Shown here in pieces: positions 52,979-62,477 of a stretch of 64,000 nucleotides of DNA (positions within the stretch are counted from its first letter, which is position 1; each line of letters opens with the position of its first letter). The stretch spans positions 80,962 through 144,961 of the forward strand of contig CAJTGE010000015.1 of assembly GCA_910575795.1 (NCBI GenBank), written 5' to 3'. The DNA is from Clostridiaceae bacterium (GTDB taxonomy: Bacteria; Bacillota; Clostridia; Lachnospirales; Lachnospiraceae). Both the position numbers and the translations under genes were made by a program. Under the pieces are notes generated by a model. The model ran no database searches and was not told the DNA's origin. It worked only from the letters and a program-made list of their open reading frames with translations.

Positions 52979-54250
52979 ATGGACATGACAGAAGAGAGCA
53001 GAGAGGAAGCGCTTGCATGCGCAGAGGCGCTTACACTGGAAAAGTTTGAGGAGGCGACCGAGGCAGTCGGCCGCGTGATCTCAGAGACAAAGCTGGTATA
53101 CAGCGAGCATTTTTCCAATATAACAGGCAACCGGGTCTATTTTAAGCCCGAAAATATGCAGTATACAGGCGCTTACAAGGTGCGGGGCGCATTTTACAAG
53201 ATCAGCACGCTCTCCGGGGAGGAGAGGAGCCGGGGCCTGATCACGGCCTCTGCGGGAAACCATGCGCAGGGCGTGGCGTATGCGGCCAAGCTGGCGGGCT
53301 GTAAGGCTGTGATCGTGATGCCCACCACCACGCCCCTGATGAAGGTGAACCGCACGCGCAGCTATGGGGCGGAGGTGGCGCTCTGCGGCGACGTGTTTGA
53401 CGAGGCCCTGGCCCGCGCCAATGAGCTGGCGGCTGAGCACGGATATACCTTTATCCATCCCTTTAACGATCTGGATGTGGCGGCCGGGCAGGGGACCATT
53501 GCCATGGAGATCATCAAGGAACTGCCTACGGTGGACTATATCCTGGTCCCGATCGGAGGGGGCGGGCTCTGCACCGGCGTTTCCGTGCTGGCAAAGCTCT
53601 TAAACCCGAAGATCCGGGTTATCGGCGTGGAACCCGCGGGCGCGAACTGTATGCAGGAATCCCTAAGGGCCGGCAAAGTAGTGACGCTCCCGACGGTCAA
53701 TACCATTGCCGACGGCACGGCGGTGAAGACCCCCGGGGATCGGCTGTTTCCCTACATTCGGGAAAATGTGGACGATATCATCACCATCGAGGACTCGGAG
53801 CTGATTGTGGCTTTCCTGGATATGGTGGAAAACCACAAGATGATCGTGGAGAATTCCGGCCTTCTGACCGTGGCCGCCCTAAAGCATCTGGACGTGCGCA
53901 AAAAGAAGATCGTTTCTATCTTAAGCGGCGGAAACATGGATGTGATTACCATGGCGTCCATCGTGCAGCACGGCCTGATTGAGCGCGACCGCGTCTTCAC
54001 CGTATCCGTCCTCCTGCCGGATAAGCCGGGCGAGCTCGCGAAGGTATCCACCCTTTTGGCGCAGGAGCAGGGCAATGTCATCCGCCTGGAGCACAACCAG
54101 TTTGTCAGCATCAACCGCAACGCGGCCGTGGAGCTGCGGATCACGATCGAGGCGTTCGGAACAGATCACAAGAATACGATCATGGATGCGCTCGAACGCG
54201 CGGGATACCGGCCCAGGCTTGTAAAATCTAAGGGGATTTACGAGGTCTGA
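52979..54250 (+). CDS. Threonine ammonia-lyase
   Basis: 423 residues. PLP fold-type II; Lys67 in AYKVRGAFYK binds PLP, with SAGNHAQGVA and GGGGLCTGV loops. C-terminal ACT-like domain (about 340-423; VLLPDKPGELAKVSTLL) points to ligand control. Makes 2-oxobutyrate and ammonia from threonine; either catabolic (TdcB-like) or isoleucine pathway. The single short ACT domain suggests the catabolic/Clostridial type. 14 bases ahead of a ClC transporter. Confidence 0.93.
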   Translation: MDMTEESREEALACAEALTLEKFEEATEAVGRVISETKLVYSEHFSNITGNRVYFKPENMQYTGAYKVRGAFYKISTLSGEERSRGLITASAGNHAQGVAYAAKLAGCKAVIVMPTTTPLMKVNRTRSYGAEVALCGDVFDEALARANELAAEHGYTFIHPFNDLDVAAGQGTIAMEIIKELPTVDYILVPIGGGGLCTGVSVLAKLLNPKIRVIGVEPAGANCMQESLRAGKVVTLPTVNTIADGTAVKTPGDRLFPYIRENVDDIITIEDSELIVAFLDMVENHKMIVENSGLLTVAALKHLDVRKKKIVSILSGGNMDVITMASIVQHGLIERDRVFTVSVLLPDKPGELAKVSTLLAQEQGNVIRLEHNQFVSINRNAAVELRITIEAFGTDHKNTIMDALERAGYRPRLVKSKGIYEV

Positions 54251-54263
54251 GGGAGAAAAATGT

Positions 54264-55577
54264 ATGGAGATGTTTAACAAAGACGCGCCTCTGATAGAAA
54301 ACGTCCGCTACTTTGTGAAATGGAGCCTGATTTCCTGCTGCATTGGCCTGATAACCGGGGCTTTGGGCACGGTGTTCGGCCACAGCCTGCTCCGGGCAGG
54401 CGCTTTTTTTAAGAGCCATCTGTGGATGCTGTGGCTCCTGCCCCTGGCAGGCGTCCTGATCGTGTGGATTTACCACATTTTGGGCGAGGATAAAAACCGC
54501 GGGACGAATATGGTCATTGAATCCATCCGCATGAACGGTCAGGTGAGCTTCATGACAGCGCCGGCCATATTCTGCGGAACGCTTCTGACGCAGATGACAG
54601 GCGGATCCGCCGGGAGAGAGGGAGCGGCGCTCCAGATGGGCGCGAGCATCGGGAGCCGGCTGGGGGCGGCGCTGCGCCTGGACGAAAAAGATCAGAAGAT
54701 CGCGCTGATGTGCGGGATGAGCGGAACCTTTGCCGCCCTGTTTGGGACGCCGATGGCCGCCGCCGTATTCTCCATGGAAGTCGCAAGCATTGGCGTCATG
54801 TACTATGCCGCTCTCGCGCCGTGCATTTTCGCATCCTTTATCGGCGCGGCTGTCTCAAAGTATTTTCATCTGAAGCCGGAGGCTTTTGCGATCGGCGCGG
54901 TTCCGGATTTTGACTTAAAGATGGCGGCGCTGATCGTGCTTCTGGGGATATTGTGCGCGCTGGTGGCGGAGCTGTTCTGCATATGCCTGCACGGCGCGGG
55001 CCATTTCTACAAAAAATGGTTCGCCTCCCCGTACCTGCGGGTTTCGGCCGGAGCTTTGCTTGTGATCGCGCTGACCGTGTTAAGCGGCGGGACGGAGTAT
55101 AACGGCAGCGGGATCTCCCTGATCGAAAAGAGCATGGAGGGAGAAGCCAGCCATACGGCGTTTCTGTGGAAGATCGTACTGACTGCCGTCACGCTGGAGG
55201 CAGGCTTTAAGGGCGGCGAGATTGTGCCGACCCTGTCGATCGGGGCTTCTTTCGGCGCGCTGTTCGGAGGTTTAACAGGACAGCCCCATGGCCTGATGGC
55301 CGCCTGCGGGATGCTGGCCCTGTTCGTGGGCGTGACGAACTGCCCGATCTCCACGCTGCTTCTGGGCTTTGAGCTGTTCGGCTATACAGCCATGCCGTAT
55401 TTTGTCTTTGTGATCGGCGTCAGCTTCACTCTGTCCGGTTATTACAGCCTTTATTCCAGCCAGAAATTCGCCTACTCAAAGATACGCAACGAGTACATAA
55501 ACCGCATGGCCAATGAGGCCGCCCCGACCGCGCCGTGGCAGGCGCCAAAGGGAGAAGAGACGGAGGAAACGAAATGA
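54264..55577 (+). CDS. ClC family chloride channel/transporter
   Basis: 437 residues with about ten membrane helices. GSAGREGAALQMG contains the gating glutamate of the GREGP motif, EYNGSGISL replaces GSGIP, and GGEIVPTLSIGASFGALFGG in pieces is the second ion-binding region (GGxFxP type). Could be a Cl-/H+ or F-/H+ type; the altered GREGA and GSGIS motifs leave the choice open. Its stop overlaps the start of the amidohydrolase gene by four bases. Confidence 0.9.
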   Translation: MEMFNKDAPLIENVRYFVKWSLISCCIGLITGALGTVFGHSLLRAGAFFKSHLWMLWLLPLAGVLIVWIYHILGEDKNRGTNMVIESIRMNGQVSFMTAPAIFCGTLLTQMTGGSAGREGAALQMGASIGSRLGAALRLDEKDQKIALMCGMSGTFAALFGTPMAAAVFSMEVASIGVMYYAALAPCIFASFIGAAVSKYFHLKPEAFAIGAVPDFDLKMAALIVLLGILCALVAELFCICLHGAGHFYKKWFASPYLRVSAGALLVIALTVLSGGTEYNGSGISLIEKSMEGEASHTAFLWKIVLTAVTLEAGFKGGEIVPTLSIGASFGALFGGLTGQPHGLMAACGMLALFVGVTNCPISTLLLGFELFGYTAMPYFVFVIGVSFTLSGYYSLYSSQKFAYSKIRNEYINRMANEAAPTAPWQAPKGEETEETK

Positions 55578-56890
55578 AACGGCTGATACAAAACGCCAGG
55601 ATCCTGACCATGGATGCGCAGATGCGCGCGCTGGATCCGGGATGGATCCTTCTTGAAGATGACAGAATCCGCGATCTGGGAGAGATGCCGGGCGATCCGG
55701 CCGCTCTGCCGCCGGCGGACGAGTCGATCGACGCGGAGCGCGGGATTGTGCTGCCCGGGCTTATCAACACGCACTGCCACGTCTCCATGATGCCGTTCCG
55801 CGGATTGGGGGACGACTGCCCGGATCGGCTGCGCCGCTTCTTATTTCCCCTGGAAAATGAGGCCATGACAGAGGAGCTTGTGTACCGGGCGGCGCGCTAC
55901 GGCACAGGAGAGATGCTTCTGGCAGGGGTGACCACCTTTGTGGACATGTACTATTTTGAACATCAGGTCGCCAGGGCGTGCGATGAGATGGGGATGCGGG
56001 GAATCCTCGGCGAAACCGTGATCGGCCAGCCTACATGCGACAGCCGGACGCCCTACGGCGGCCTGGCCCTGGCCGAACGCTTTGTGAAGGAATGGAAAGG
56101 CCATCCCCGGATCCGCCCGGCCGTCGCGCCCCATGCCACAAACACCAACAGCCCGGAGATGTTAAAAAAAGCAAAGCGCCTGGCGGATGAGTATGATACG
56201 CTCCTGACGCTGCATGCCAGCGAGATGGACTACGAGCTCGCGTATTTCAGGGAGAACTTTGGCAAGACGCCGGTGGAGTTCCTGAAAGCGCTTGATCTTC
56301 TCGGCCCCCGCCTGCTGGCGGCGCACTGTATCCACTTAACCGGAGACGACATCCGCCTTTTGGCCGGGAGCGGGACGGCCGTGAGCCACTGTATCGGCTC
56401 AAACACCAAAGCCGGAAAAGGCGTGGCCCCAGTTAAAGCGCTCCTTCTGGCCGGCGTAAAAACCGGGCTCGGCACCGACGGGGCTTCCTCAGGGAACACG
56501 CTGGATCTCTTTACCCAGTTCCGCCTCTTCGCGTCCTTCCACAAGACAAAGAACCGCGATCGCAGCCTCTTTCCCGCCTCAGAGATCGTGGCGCTCGGCA
56601 CAAAGGGGGGCGCGCAGGCGCTTGGAATGGAGCGCGAAATCGGCTCCCTGGAGCCGGGAAAGAAGGCGGATCTGATATTGGTGGAGACAAAATCCATGAA
56701 TATGTTTCCGTGCTATGATCCGTATTCGGCGCTGGTCTACTCCGCAAACGCGTCCAATGTGGAGATGACAGTGGCGGACGGGGAGATACTGGTGAGAGAT
56801 AAAAAGCTGGTCCGGGCGCAGGAGGGGAAGCTGCGCGCGCAGATGGAGGAGGAGATGGGGGCGTTTGTGCGGGCGGCGGCGAAATATTGA
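55574..56890 (+). CDS. Amidohydrolase of the SAH/MTA deaminase group
   Basis: 438 residues. Metal-dependent hydrolase: NTHCHVSMMPFRGL, HASEMDYE, LLAAHCIHL and GLGTDGASSGNTLDLF give the His/Asp metal ligands and the ATZ/TRZ-type motif. The family deaminates S-adenosylhomocysteine, methylthioadenosine or other purines and pyrimidines and releases ammonia. GGAGG precedes ATG 55574. Coupled to the ClC gene. Confidence 0.88.
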   Translation: MKRLIQNARILTMDAQMRALDPGWILLEDDRIRDLGEMPGDPAALPPADESIDAERGIVLPGLINTHCHVSMMPFRGLGDDCPDRLRRFLFPLENEAMTEELVYRAARYGTGEMLLAGVTTFVDMYYFEHQVARACDEMGMRGILGETVIGQPTCDSRTPYGGLALAERFVKEWKGHPRIRPAVAPHATNTNSPEMLKKAKRLADEYDTLLTLHASEMDYELAYFRENFGKTPVEFLKALDLLGPRLLAAHCIHLTGDDIRLLAGSGTAVSHCIGSNTKAGKGVAPVKALLLAGVKTGLGTDGASSGNTLDLFTQFRLFASFHKTKNRDRSLFPASEIVALGTKGGAQALGMEREIGSLEPGKKADLILVETKSMNMFPCYDPYSALVYSANASNVEMTVADGEILVRDKKLVRAQEGKLRAQMEEEMGAFVRAAAKY

Positions 56891-56939
56891 GGCGGTCAGC
56901 GATCCCCACATAACCACCGCCAAAATCCTGATTTATACA

Positions 56940-56967
56940 TTGCATTTTAACCAAAACCTGCTATAAT
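56940..56967 (+). promoter_or_regulatory. Promoter for the peptide ABC importer
   Basis: TTGCAT (56940-56945), 16 bases, TATAAT (56962-56967), 54 bases before the binding protein gene. Confidence 0.6.
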
Positions 56968-57020
56968 GAAAAAGACAATTTAATAATGAGAGAATATTAC
57001 GAATTCGAGAGGAACAAACT

Positions 57021-58619
57021 ATGAAAAAGAAATCCCTTCTTTCAGGCTTAATCCCCCTGCTGTTATCTGTTGCACTCTGCGCGTGCGGAGGCGACAAGGG
57101 TACAGAAGGGGCCGGGACGGCACAGGAGAGCCAGGCCGGCGGAAAGACCGCGCAGGAGCCGTCCTCCGCGGAAGAAAGCAGTAATACTCTTTCAGAAGGA
57201 ACACCAGTACCAGGCGGGAGCGTCATTTTCGGCATGACGCAGGATCTGGCTAGTCTTGACCCCCATGTAGAAACGGACGCAGGAACTAGAGACGTGGTAT
57301 TCAATTTGTATGAAGGGCTTGTAAAGCCTGCTTCAACCGGCGATCTCGTGCCGGCAGTCGCAAGCGGTTATACGGTTTCCGATGATGCAAAGGTTTATAC
57401 CTTCACATTGAGAGACGGGATCACATTCCATGACGGAACGCCTGTGACGATTGAAGACGTCAAATATTCCATTGATCGATATGCGGAGATTCAGGGCGAA
57501 TCCTCCGCTTTTTCTATTGTTGCGGACGCTTCGGTGAAGGATGAAAAGACGATTGAGGTGACTCTGAAGGAGAGCTATTCGGAGTTTCTGCCGATGATGA
57601 CGCTGGCCATCATTCCGCAGGCCAATGAGGATCCGGTGAAAAGCCCGGTGGGGACCGGCCCCTTTAAGTTCGTCTCCTACACGCCGGGGCAGAACATTGT
57701 CATGGAGAAATACGACGGGTACTGGCAGGAAGGCGTGCCGAGCCTTGACACCGTGCAGTTTAAGTTTATCGCGGATGTGGACGCCGCGTACATGGAGCTG
57801 CAGGCCGGATCCATTGATATCCTGAAATATTTAACGACCGCTCAGGCGCAGACCATCGGGCCGGATTACAACATCGTTGAGGGCAGCATGAATCTGGTGC
57901 ATGGGATGTATTTAAACAGCGGCGAGGGCCCCTTGAGCGATACAAGGGTGCGCCAGGCGCTCTGCTACGGCGTGGACCGCGATGCGATCAACGGTTTTAT
58001 TTTCGGGGGAAAGAGCCATATCATCGGAAGTCATATGATCCCGAATATGAGCAAATATTATGAGCCGGAGGCGGAAACCGTATACAGCTATGACCCGGAG
58101 AAGGCGAAATCCCTTCTGGCCGAGGCCGGTTATGCGGACGGCTTTGACCTGGTGATCACCGTGCCGAGCTCCTATTCCCAGCACGTGGATACAGCCCAGA
58201 TTATTGCGGATCAGCTCTCGCAGATCGGGGTCCGCACAACCTTAAACCAGGTGGACTGGAGCACCTGGCTGGAGGATGTCTATAAAGGCGGGAATTTTGA
58301 GGCCACAGTGATTGGATTTGACGGAACCATGGTTCCCAGTGATCTGATTATGAAATACGTCACCGGCAATTCCAAAAACTTCATGCATTATTCCAATGAG
58401 GAGTATGACAAGGTGTTTGAGGAGGCGTTCGCTACGATTGATGATGCCAAGAAGACAGAGCTCTATAAAGAGTGCCAGATGATCCTGGCAAGGGACGCGG
58501 CGGCTGTCTTTATCGAGGATCCGGCGAACCTGGTGGCGGTGAGAAAGAACCTGGCCGGCTATACCTTCTACCCCACGGCGGCGGAGGATATGGCGGCGCT
58601 TTACCGGGTAGCGGAATAA
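57021..58619 (+). CDS. Peptide/nickel-type ABC substrate-binding lipoprotein
   Basis: 532 residues. Lipoprotein signal with lipobox LCAC and Cys22, then a Ser/Thr/Gly-rich linker and SBP family 5 domain: GLVKPASTGDLVPAVASGY in pieces, FTLRDGITFHDGTPVT and the late PVGTGPFKF. Binds short peptides or similar ligands outside the membrane for the two permeases and fused ATPase that follow. Confidence 0.92.
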   Translation: MKKKSLLSGLIPLLLSVALCACGGDKGTEGAGTAQESQAGGKTAQEPSSAEESSNTLSEGTPVPGGSVIFGMTQDLASLDPHVETDAGTRDVVFNLYEGLVKPASTGDLVPAVASGYTVSDDAKVYTFTLRDGITFHDGTPVTIEDVKYSIDRYAEIQGESSAFSIVADASVKDEKTIEVTLKESYSEFLPMMTLAIIPQANEDPVKSPVGTGPFKFVSYTPGQNIVMEKYDGYWQEGVPSLDTVQFKFIADVDAAYMELQAGSIDILKYLTTAQAQTIGPDYNIVEGSMNLVHGMYLNSGEGPLSDTRVRQALCYGVDRDAINGFIFGGKSHIIGSHMIPNMSKYYEPEAETVYSYDPEKAKSLLAEAGYADGFDLVITVPSSYSQHVDTAQIIADQLSQIGVRTTLNQVDWSTWLEDVYKGGNFEATVIGFDGTMVPSDLIMKYVTGNSKNFMHYSNEEYDKVFEEAFATIDDAKKTELYKECQMILARDAAAVFIEDPANLVAVRKNLAGYTFYPTAAEDMAALYRVAE

Positions 58620-58732
58620 GCAGGCGCCGGCGGCCTTCTCACAAAAACCACAGCCCGCATACATCTTAACGAACCGGCTCGTGCGGACAGCGGCGGGCAA
58701 CATACTAAAGCGGCGGACCGCAGGAGGGAAAT

Positions 58733-59677
58733 ATGAAATTTGCTGTAAAAAAACTGATGACTCTCATTATCACATTGTTGTTAATTTCCTTCCTGTCGTT
58801 TACCGCTTTTTCCGTGATCCCGGGCGACGCGGCCCTCTCGAGGCTGGGGAAAGACGCGACGGAGGAGCAGCTTGCGGCCCTGCGGGAGGAGATGGGGTTA
58901 AATGACTCCCTGCCGGAGCGCTATGCAGACTGGCTTTTGGGAGCGGTCCGGGGAGAGTTCGGCGAATCCTACCGCTATGCGGGGGTGAGCGTCGCATCGC
59001 TTCTCAAGGACCGGCTTCCCGTGACGGTTCTTCTGGCCGTGATTTCGTTTGCCATGATCCTGATCGTATCCATCCCGATCGGCATTCTGAGCGCCTGTTA
59101 TCAGGGGACATGGCAGGATGCGGCGGTGAATCAGGCGTCGCAGGTCGTGATGGCTGTCCCGCCCTTTTTTCTGGGCATGATCCTGACATATGTCTTTGGG
59201 CTTGTCCTGCATGTGTTCCAGCCCGGGAAATTCACGCCGCCGTCCGAGGATCTGGCGGAGGCGGCAACGTATTTAATCTTCCCTGCCATAGCCGTGGCGC
59301 TGCCAAAGGCGGCGATGACAGTGAAATTCCTGCGGGGAGCGATTCTGTCCGAGATGAAAAAGGATTATGTGCGGACCGCGTTCAGCAAGGGAAATACGAT
59401 CGACGGCGTGCTGTGCGACCATGTATTGAAAAACGCCATGATCCCGGTCATCACCTTTCTGGCCATGGCGGCGGCGGAGATCCTGGCGGGCAGTATTGTA
59501 GTAGAGCAGGTGTTCGGCGTCCCCGGGGTGGGGGGACTTCTGATCTCCTCGATCTCAAACCGCGATTATCCGGTGGTGCAGGCGATCGTTCTTTATGTGA
59601 CCGCCGTTGTGGTGCTCGTGAATTTTGTGGTGGATGTCCTGTACCAGGTATTGGATCCCAGGGTAAAAACAGCGTAA
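58733..59677 (+). CDS. Peptide-type ABC permease, DppB-like
   Basis: 314 residues, six membrane helices. DppB signature PGDAA near the start, then the BPD_transp_1 domain with EAA loop (about 205-225; DYVRTAFSKGNTIDGVL). Paired with the DppC-like gene 22 bases on. The start ATG follows GGAGGG. Confidence 0.92.
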   Translation: MKFAVKKLMTLIITLLLISFLSFTAFSVIPGDAALSRLGKDATEEQLAALREEMGLNDSLPERYADWLLGAVRGEFGESYRYAGVSVASLLKDRLPVTVLLAVISFAMILIVSIPIGILSACYQGTWQDAAVNQASQVVMAVPPFFLGMILTYVFGLVLHVFQPGKFTPPSEDLAEAATYLIFPAIAVALPKAAMTVKFLRGAILSEMKKDYVRTAFSKGNTIDGVLCDHVLKNAMIPVITFLAMAAAEILAGSIVVEQVFGVPGVGGLLISSISNRDYPVVQAIVLYVTAVVVLVNFVVDVLYQVLDPRVKTA

Positions 59678-59699
59678 ACGAGAGAACTATAAGGAGAAG

Positions 59700-60500
59700 A
59701 TGATGAAAAAGAAGAATCTGAATCTGGCCATCGGACTTGGCATAACGTCCTTTTTCCTGCTGTTTGCCCTGCTCGGACAGGTGTGGACGCCCTACAACGC
59801 GACATCCATGGATCCCATGGCCGTCAATCTGGCGCCCTGCGCCGCGCACCTGATGGGAACCGACAATTTTGGCCGGGATATTTTAAGCCGCGTGATGAAC
59901 GGGAGCGGAAGCACCTTTTTTGTGGCGGTCTGCACCGTACTGATCGGCGGCGTGTTCGGAACCATCGTGGGGGCTGTGACCGGATATTTCGGCGGATGGG
60001 CGGACAATCTCATCATGCGCTTTAATGATATCCTGCTGTCGTTTCCCAGCATCCTCTTAGCCCTGATTTTCGTAAGCCTCATGGAGCCCGGCAGCTATCA
60101 CATCATCCTGGCCTTAGGGGTCCTCTTTATCCCCAGCTTTGCCAGGATTGTGCGCAGCGAGGTCATCCGCTGCCGGGAGCTGGATTATGTCAAGAGCGCC
60201 CGCATCATGGGGGCCGGGAGCCTGCGGATTATCTTTCTGCATATCCTGCCGAACGCCAGGGTGAGCATGCTGACAGCCGCGGCCATAGGCTTTAACAACG
60301 CAGTGCTTGCGGAGGCCAGCATGAGCTATCTGGGCCTTGGCATCCAGCCGCCGGAGCCCAGCCTTGGCCGGATGCTCTCCGAGGCCCAGTCTTTTTTGTT
60401 TAACGCGCCGTGGTACGCGATCTTTCCGGGCGTGACGATCATATTGATTATACTGGGGTTCAGCATGGTAAGCGAGGGACTGCGCGCGCTGCAGGAATAG
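59700..60500 (+). CDS. Peptide-type ABC permease, DppC-like
   Basis: 266 residues, six helices. HLMGTDNFGRDILSRVMNG is the DppC start motif; EAA loop at YVKSARIMGAGSLRIIF. AAGGAGAAG sits close to ATG 59700, and ATG 59703 is equally possible. 13 bases before the ATPase gene. Confidence 0.92.
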   Translation: MMKKKNLNLAIGLGITSFFLLFALLGQVWTPYNATSMDPMAVNLAPCAAHLMGTDNFGRDILSRVMNGSGSTFFVAVCTVLIGGVFGTIVGAVTGYFGGWADNLIMRFNDILLSFPSILLALIFVSLMEPGSYHIILALGVLFIPSFARIVRSEVIRCRELDYVKSARIMGAGSLRIIFLHILPNARVSMLTAAAIGFNNAVLAEASMSYLGLGIQPPEPSLGRMLSEAQSFLFNAPWYAIFPGVTIILIILGFSMVSEGLRALQE

Positions 60501-60513
60501 GAGGAAGGCCGGT

Positions 60514-62316
60514 ATGTGGTTTTGGAAGCCGAAAAATAAAAAGAACGATCCGCTTTTGGATATCTATAGTCTGAATATCAGCGTGCCAAAGGGAAATAAA
60601 GGCTTTGCAGTGGTGTGCAACATGAGATTTAAGCTCGAGGAAGGCGAGATCCTGGGCGTTGTGGGCGAATCAGGTTCCGGTAAATCAATGATTGCCCTGG
60701 CCATTATGGGCCTTCTGCCAAAGGAGGCGAAGATCTTAAGCGGCAGGATCCGTTTCCGCGGCGAGGATCTGCTTGAAATGAGCCCGGAAAAGAGAAGAAA
60801 GCTTACAGGCAATGAGATCGCCATGGTATTCCAGGAACCGATGACCTCCTTAAATCCCGTCATGCGGATCGGAAAGCAGGTGGAAGAGAGCCTGCTCCTG
60901 CACACGGATCTGAACAGGCGGGAAATCCATGAACAGGTGATCTGGGCGCTCACGGAGGCCGAGCTTCCGGATCCGGAGGAGCTGTGTAAAAAATATCCGC
61001 ATGAGCTCTCCGGCGGCATGCGCCAGCGGGTGATGCTGGCCATGGCGCTGGTCTGCGCGCCATCCCTAATCATCGCGGATGAGCCGACCACCGCGCTGGA
61101 CGTCATTTTACAGGCGCAGATTATCAAGCTGTTAAAACGGATCCACAAGGAGCATAAAACCTCGATCCTCTTTATTTCCCATGACTTAAACGTAGTCCGG
61201 GAGCTGTGCAGCCGCGTGCTGGTGATCTATGAGGGCTGTCTGGTGGAAGAGGGGGATGTGACAGATGTGCTCTATCACCCCAGCCACAGCTACACGCGCC
61301 GCCTCGTGGCCTCTGTGCCGGAAGCAAAGCATTTCGAGCCGTCCGGGCGCGAGATTCTGCGCCTTGAGCATCTGGACGTCTTCTACGACGTAAACAGCGG
61401 CCTGTTCCGGCAAAAAGGAAAAAAGCATGTGATCCATGATATCAGCCTGACCGCGTATGAGGGGGAAATCCTGGGGATCGTGGGCGAGAGCGGGTGCGGG
61501 AAATCAACGCTGTGCAAGACCATACTGGGCCTGCACAGCCAGTACACGGGAACCGTGTGGATGGAAGAGGACAGCCGGCCGCAGATGGTCTTTCAGGATC
61601 CGTTCAGCTCCTTAAACCCGGCGAGGAAGATCGGCTGGATCCTGGAGGAGACGTTAAAGCTTCGGGGAATCCGGGATAAGGAAAAGAGAAAAGAGATGGC
61701 GGCGCAGATGCTCACAGATATCGGCCTTGCCCCGTCCTTTGCCGGGCGGCGCGTCCGGGAGCTGTCCGGCGGACAGCGCCAGCGGATCAGCATCGGGGCC
61801 GCGCTTCTCATGGAACCGCGCCTTCTGATCGCAGACGAGCCGGTCTCCGCCCTGGATGTAACCGTCCAGTCGCAGATTTTAAACCTGCTGCTGGCGCTGC
61901 ACGAAAAACACCGCATGACCATGCTTTTCATTTCCCATGATCTGAGCATCATCCGCCGGATCTGCCGCAGAGTGGCGGTCATCTATAAGGGAGAGATCGT
62001 GGAAGAGGGCCTTTCCGAAGATATATATAATGCGCCCGCCCATCCATATACAAAGCTGCTGCTCGACGCGATCGTGGAGACCAGGCCGGAGGCAGAGGCG
62101 GGAGAGAAGGGGGAAGAGGCGGGAGAAAGGAAAGAAGAGGCAAAGCGGGAACGATTGGCCGACGCCGGGGAAAGCCTGCCCGCCGGGTTTTCAGGATGCG
62201 CCTTTTATCCCCGCTGTCCCAGGCGCAGCGACGCCTGTATGGCCGGGCGTCCTCCGGTAGCGGATTTCGGAAACGGGCATACGGCGAGGTGTGTGGACGC
62301 CTGCCGTTATGCGTAG
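60514..62316 (+). CDS. Fused double ATPase of the peptide ABC importer (DppD-DppF)
   Basis: 600 residues with two complete ABC ATPases in one chain. First: Walker A GESGSGKSM, signature ELSGGMRQRVM, Walker B LIIADEPTTALD. Second: GESGCGKST, ELSGGQRQRIS, LLIADEPVSALD. Usually these are separate genes. After the second ATPase comes a charged Lys/Glu-rich linker (about 525-550) and the oligopeptide-ABC C-terminal cysteine motif GCAFYPRCPRRSDAC, which can bind an iron-sulfur cluster in related proteins. Last gene of the importer operon. Confidence 0.93.
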   Translation: MWFWKPKNKKNDPLLDIYSLNISVPKGNKGFAVVCNMRFKLEEGEILGVVGESGSGKSMIALAIMGLLPKEAKILSGRIRFRGEDLLEMSPEKRRKLTGNEIAMVFQEPMTSLNPVMRIGKQVEESLLLHTDLNRREIHEQVIWALTEAELPDPEELCKKYPHELSGGMRQRVMLAMALVCAPSLIIADEPTTALDVILQAQIIKLLKRIHKEHKTSILFISHDLNVVRELCSRVLVIYEGCLVEEGDVTDVLYHPSHSYTRRLVASVPEAKHFEPSGREILRLEHLDVFYDVNSGLFRQKGKKHVIHDISLTAYEGEILGIVGESGCGKSTLCKTILGLHSQYTGTVWMEEDSRPQMVFQDPFSSLNPARKIGWILEETLKLRGIRDKEKRKEMAAQMLTDIGLAPSFAGRRVRELSGGQRQRISIGAALLMEPRLLIADEPVSALDVTVQSQILNLLLALHEKHRMTMLFISHDLSIIRRICRRVAVIYKGEIVEEGLSEDIYNAPAHPYTKLLLDAIVETRPEAEAGEKGEEAGERKEEAKRERLADAGESLPAGFSGCAFYPRCPRRSDACMAGRPPVADFGNGHTARCVDACRYA

Positions 62317-62477
62317 GGTGGATGGTAATCTCCGCCGTACAGCGCAGATAGTGATTTGTTCCAGGAGGAATTTTTCTAAAATGAGGAAAGGTAATAGAAA
62401 TATAAGAAATACGCAAATATTTGTAACGTATAAAAAAATTACCGTGAGTAATTCATAGCGGAAAGAGAGGCGTCTGA

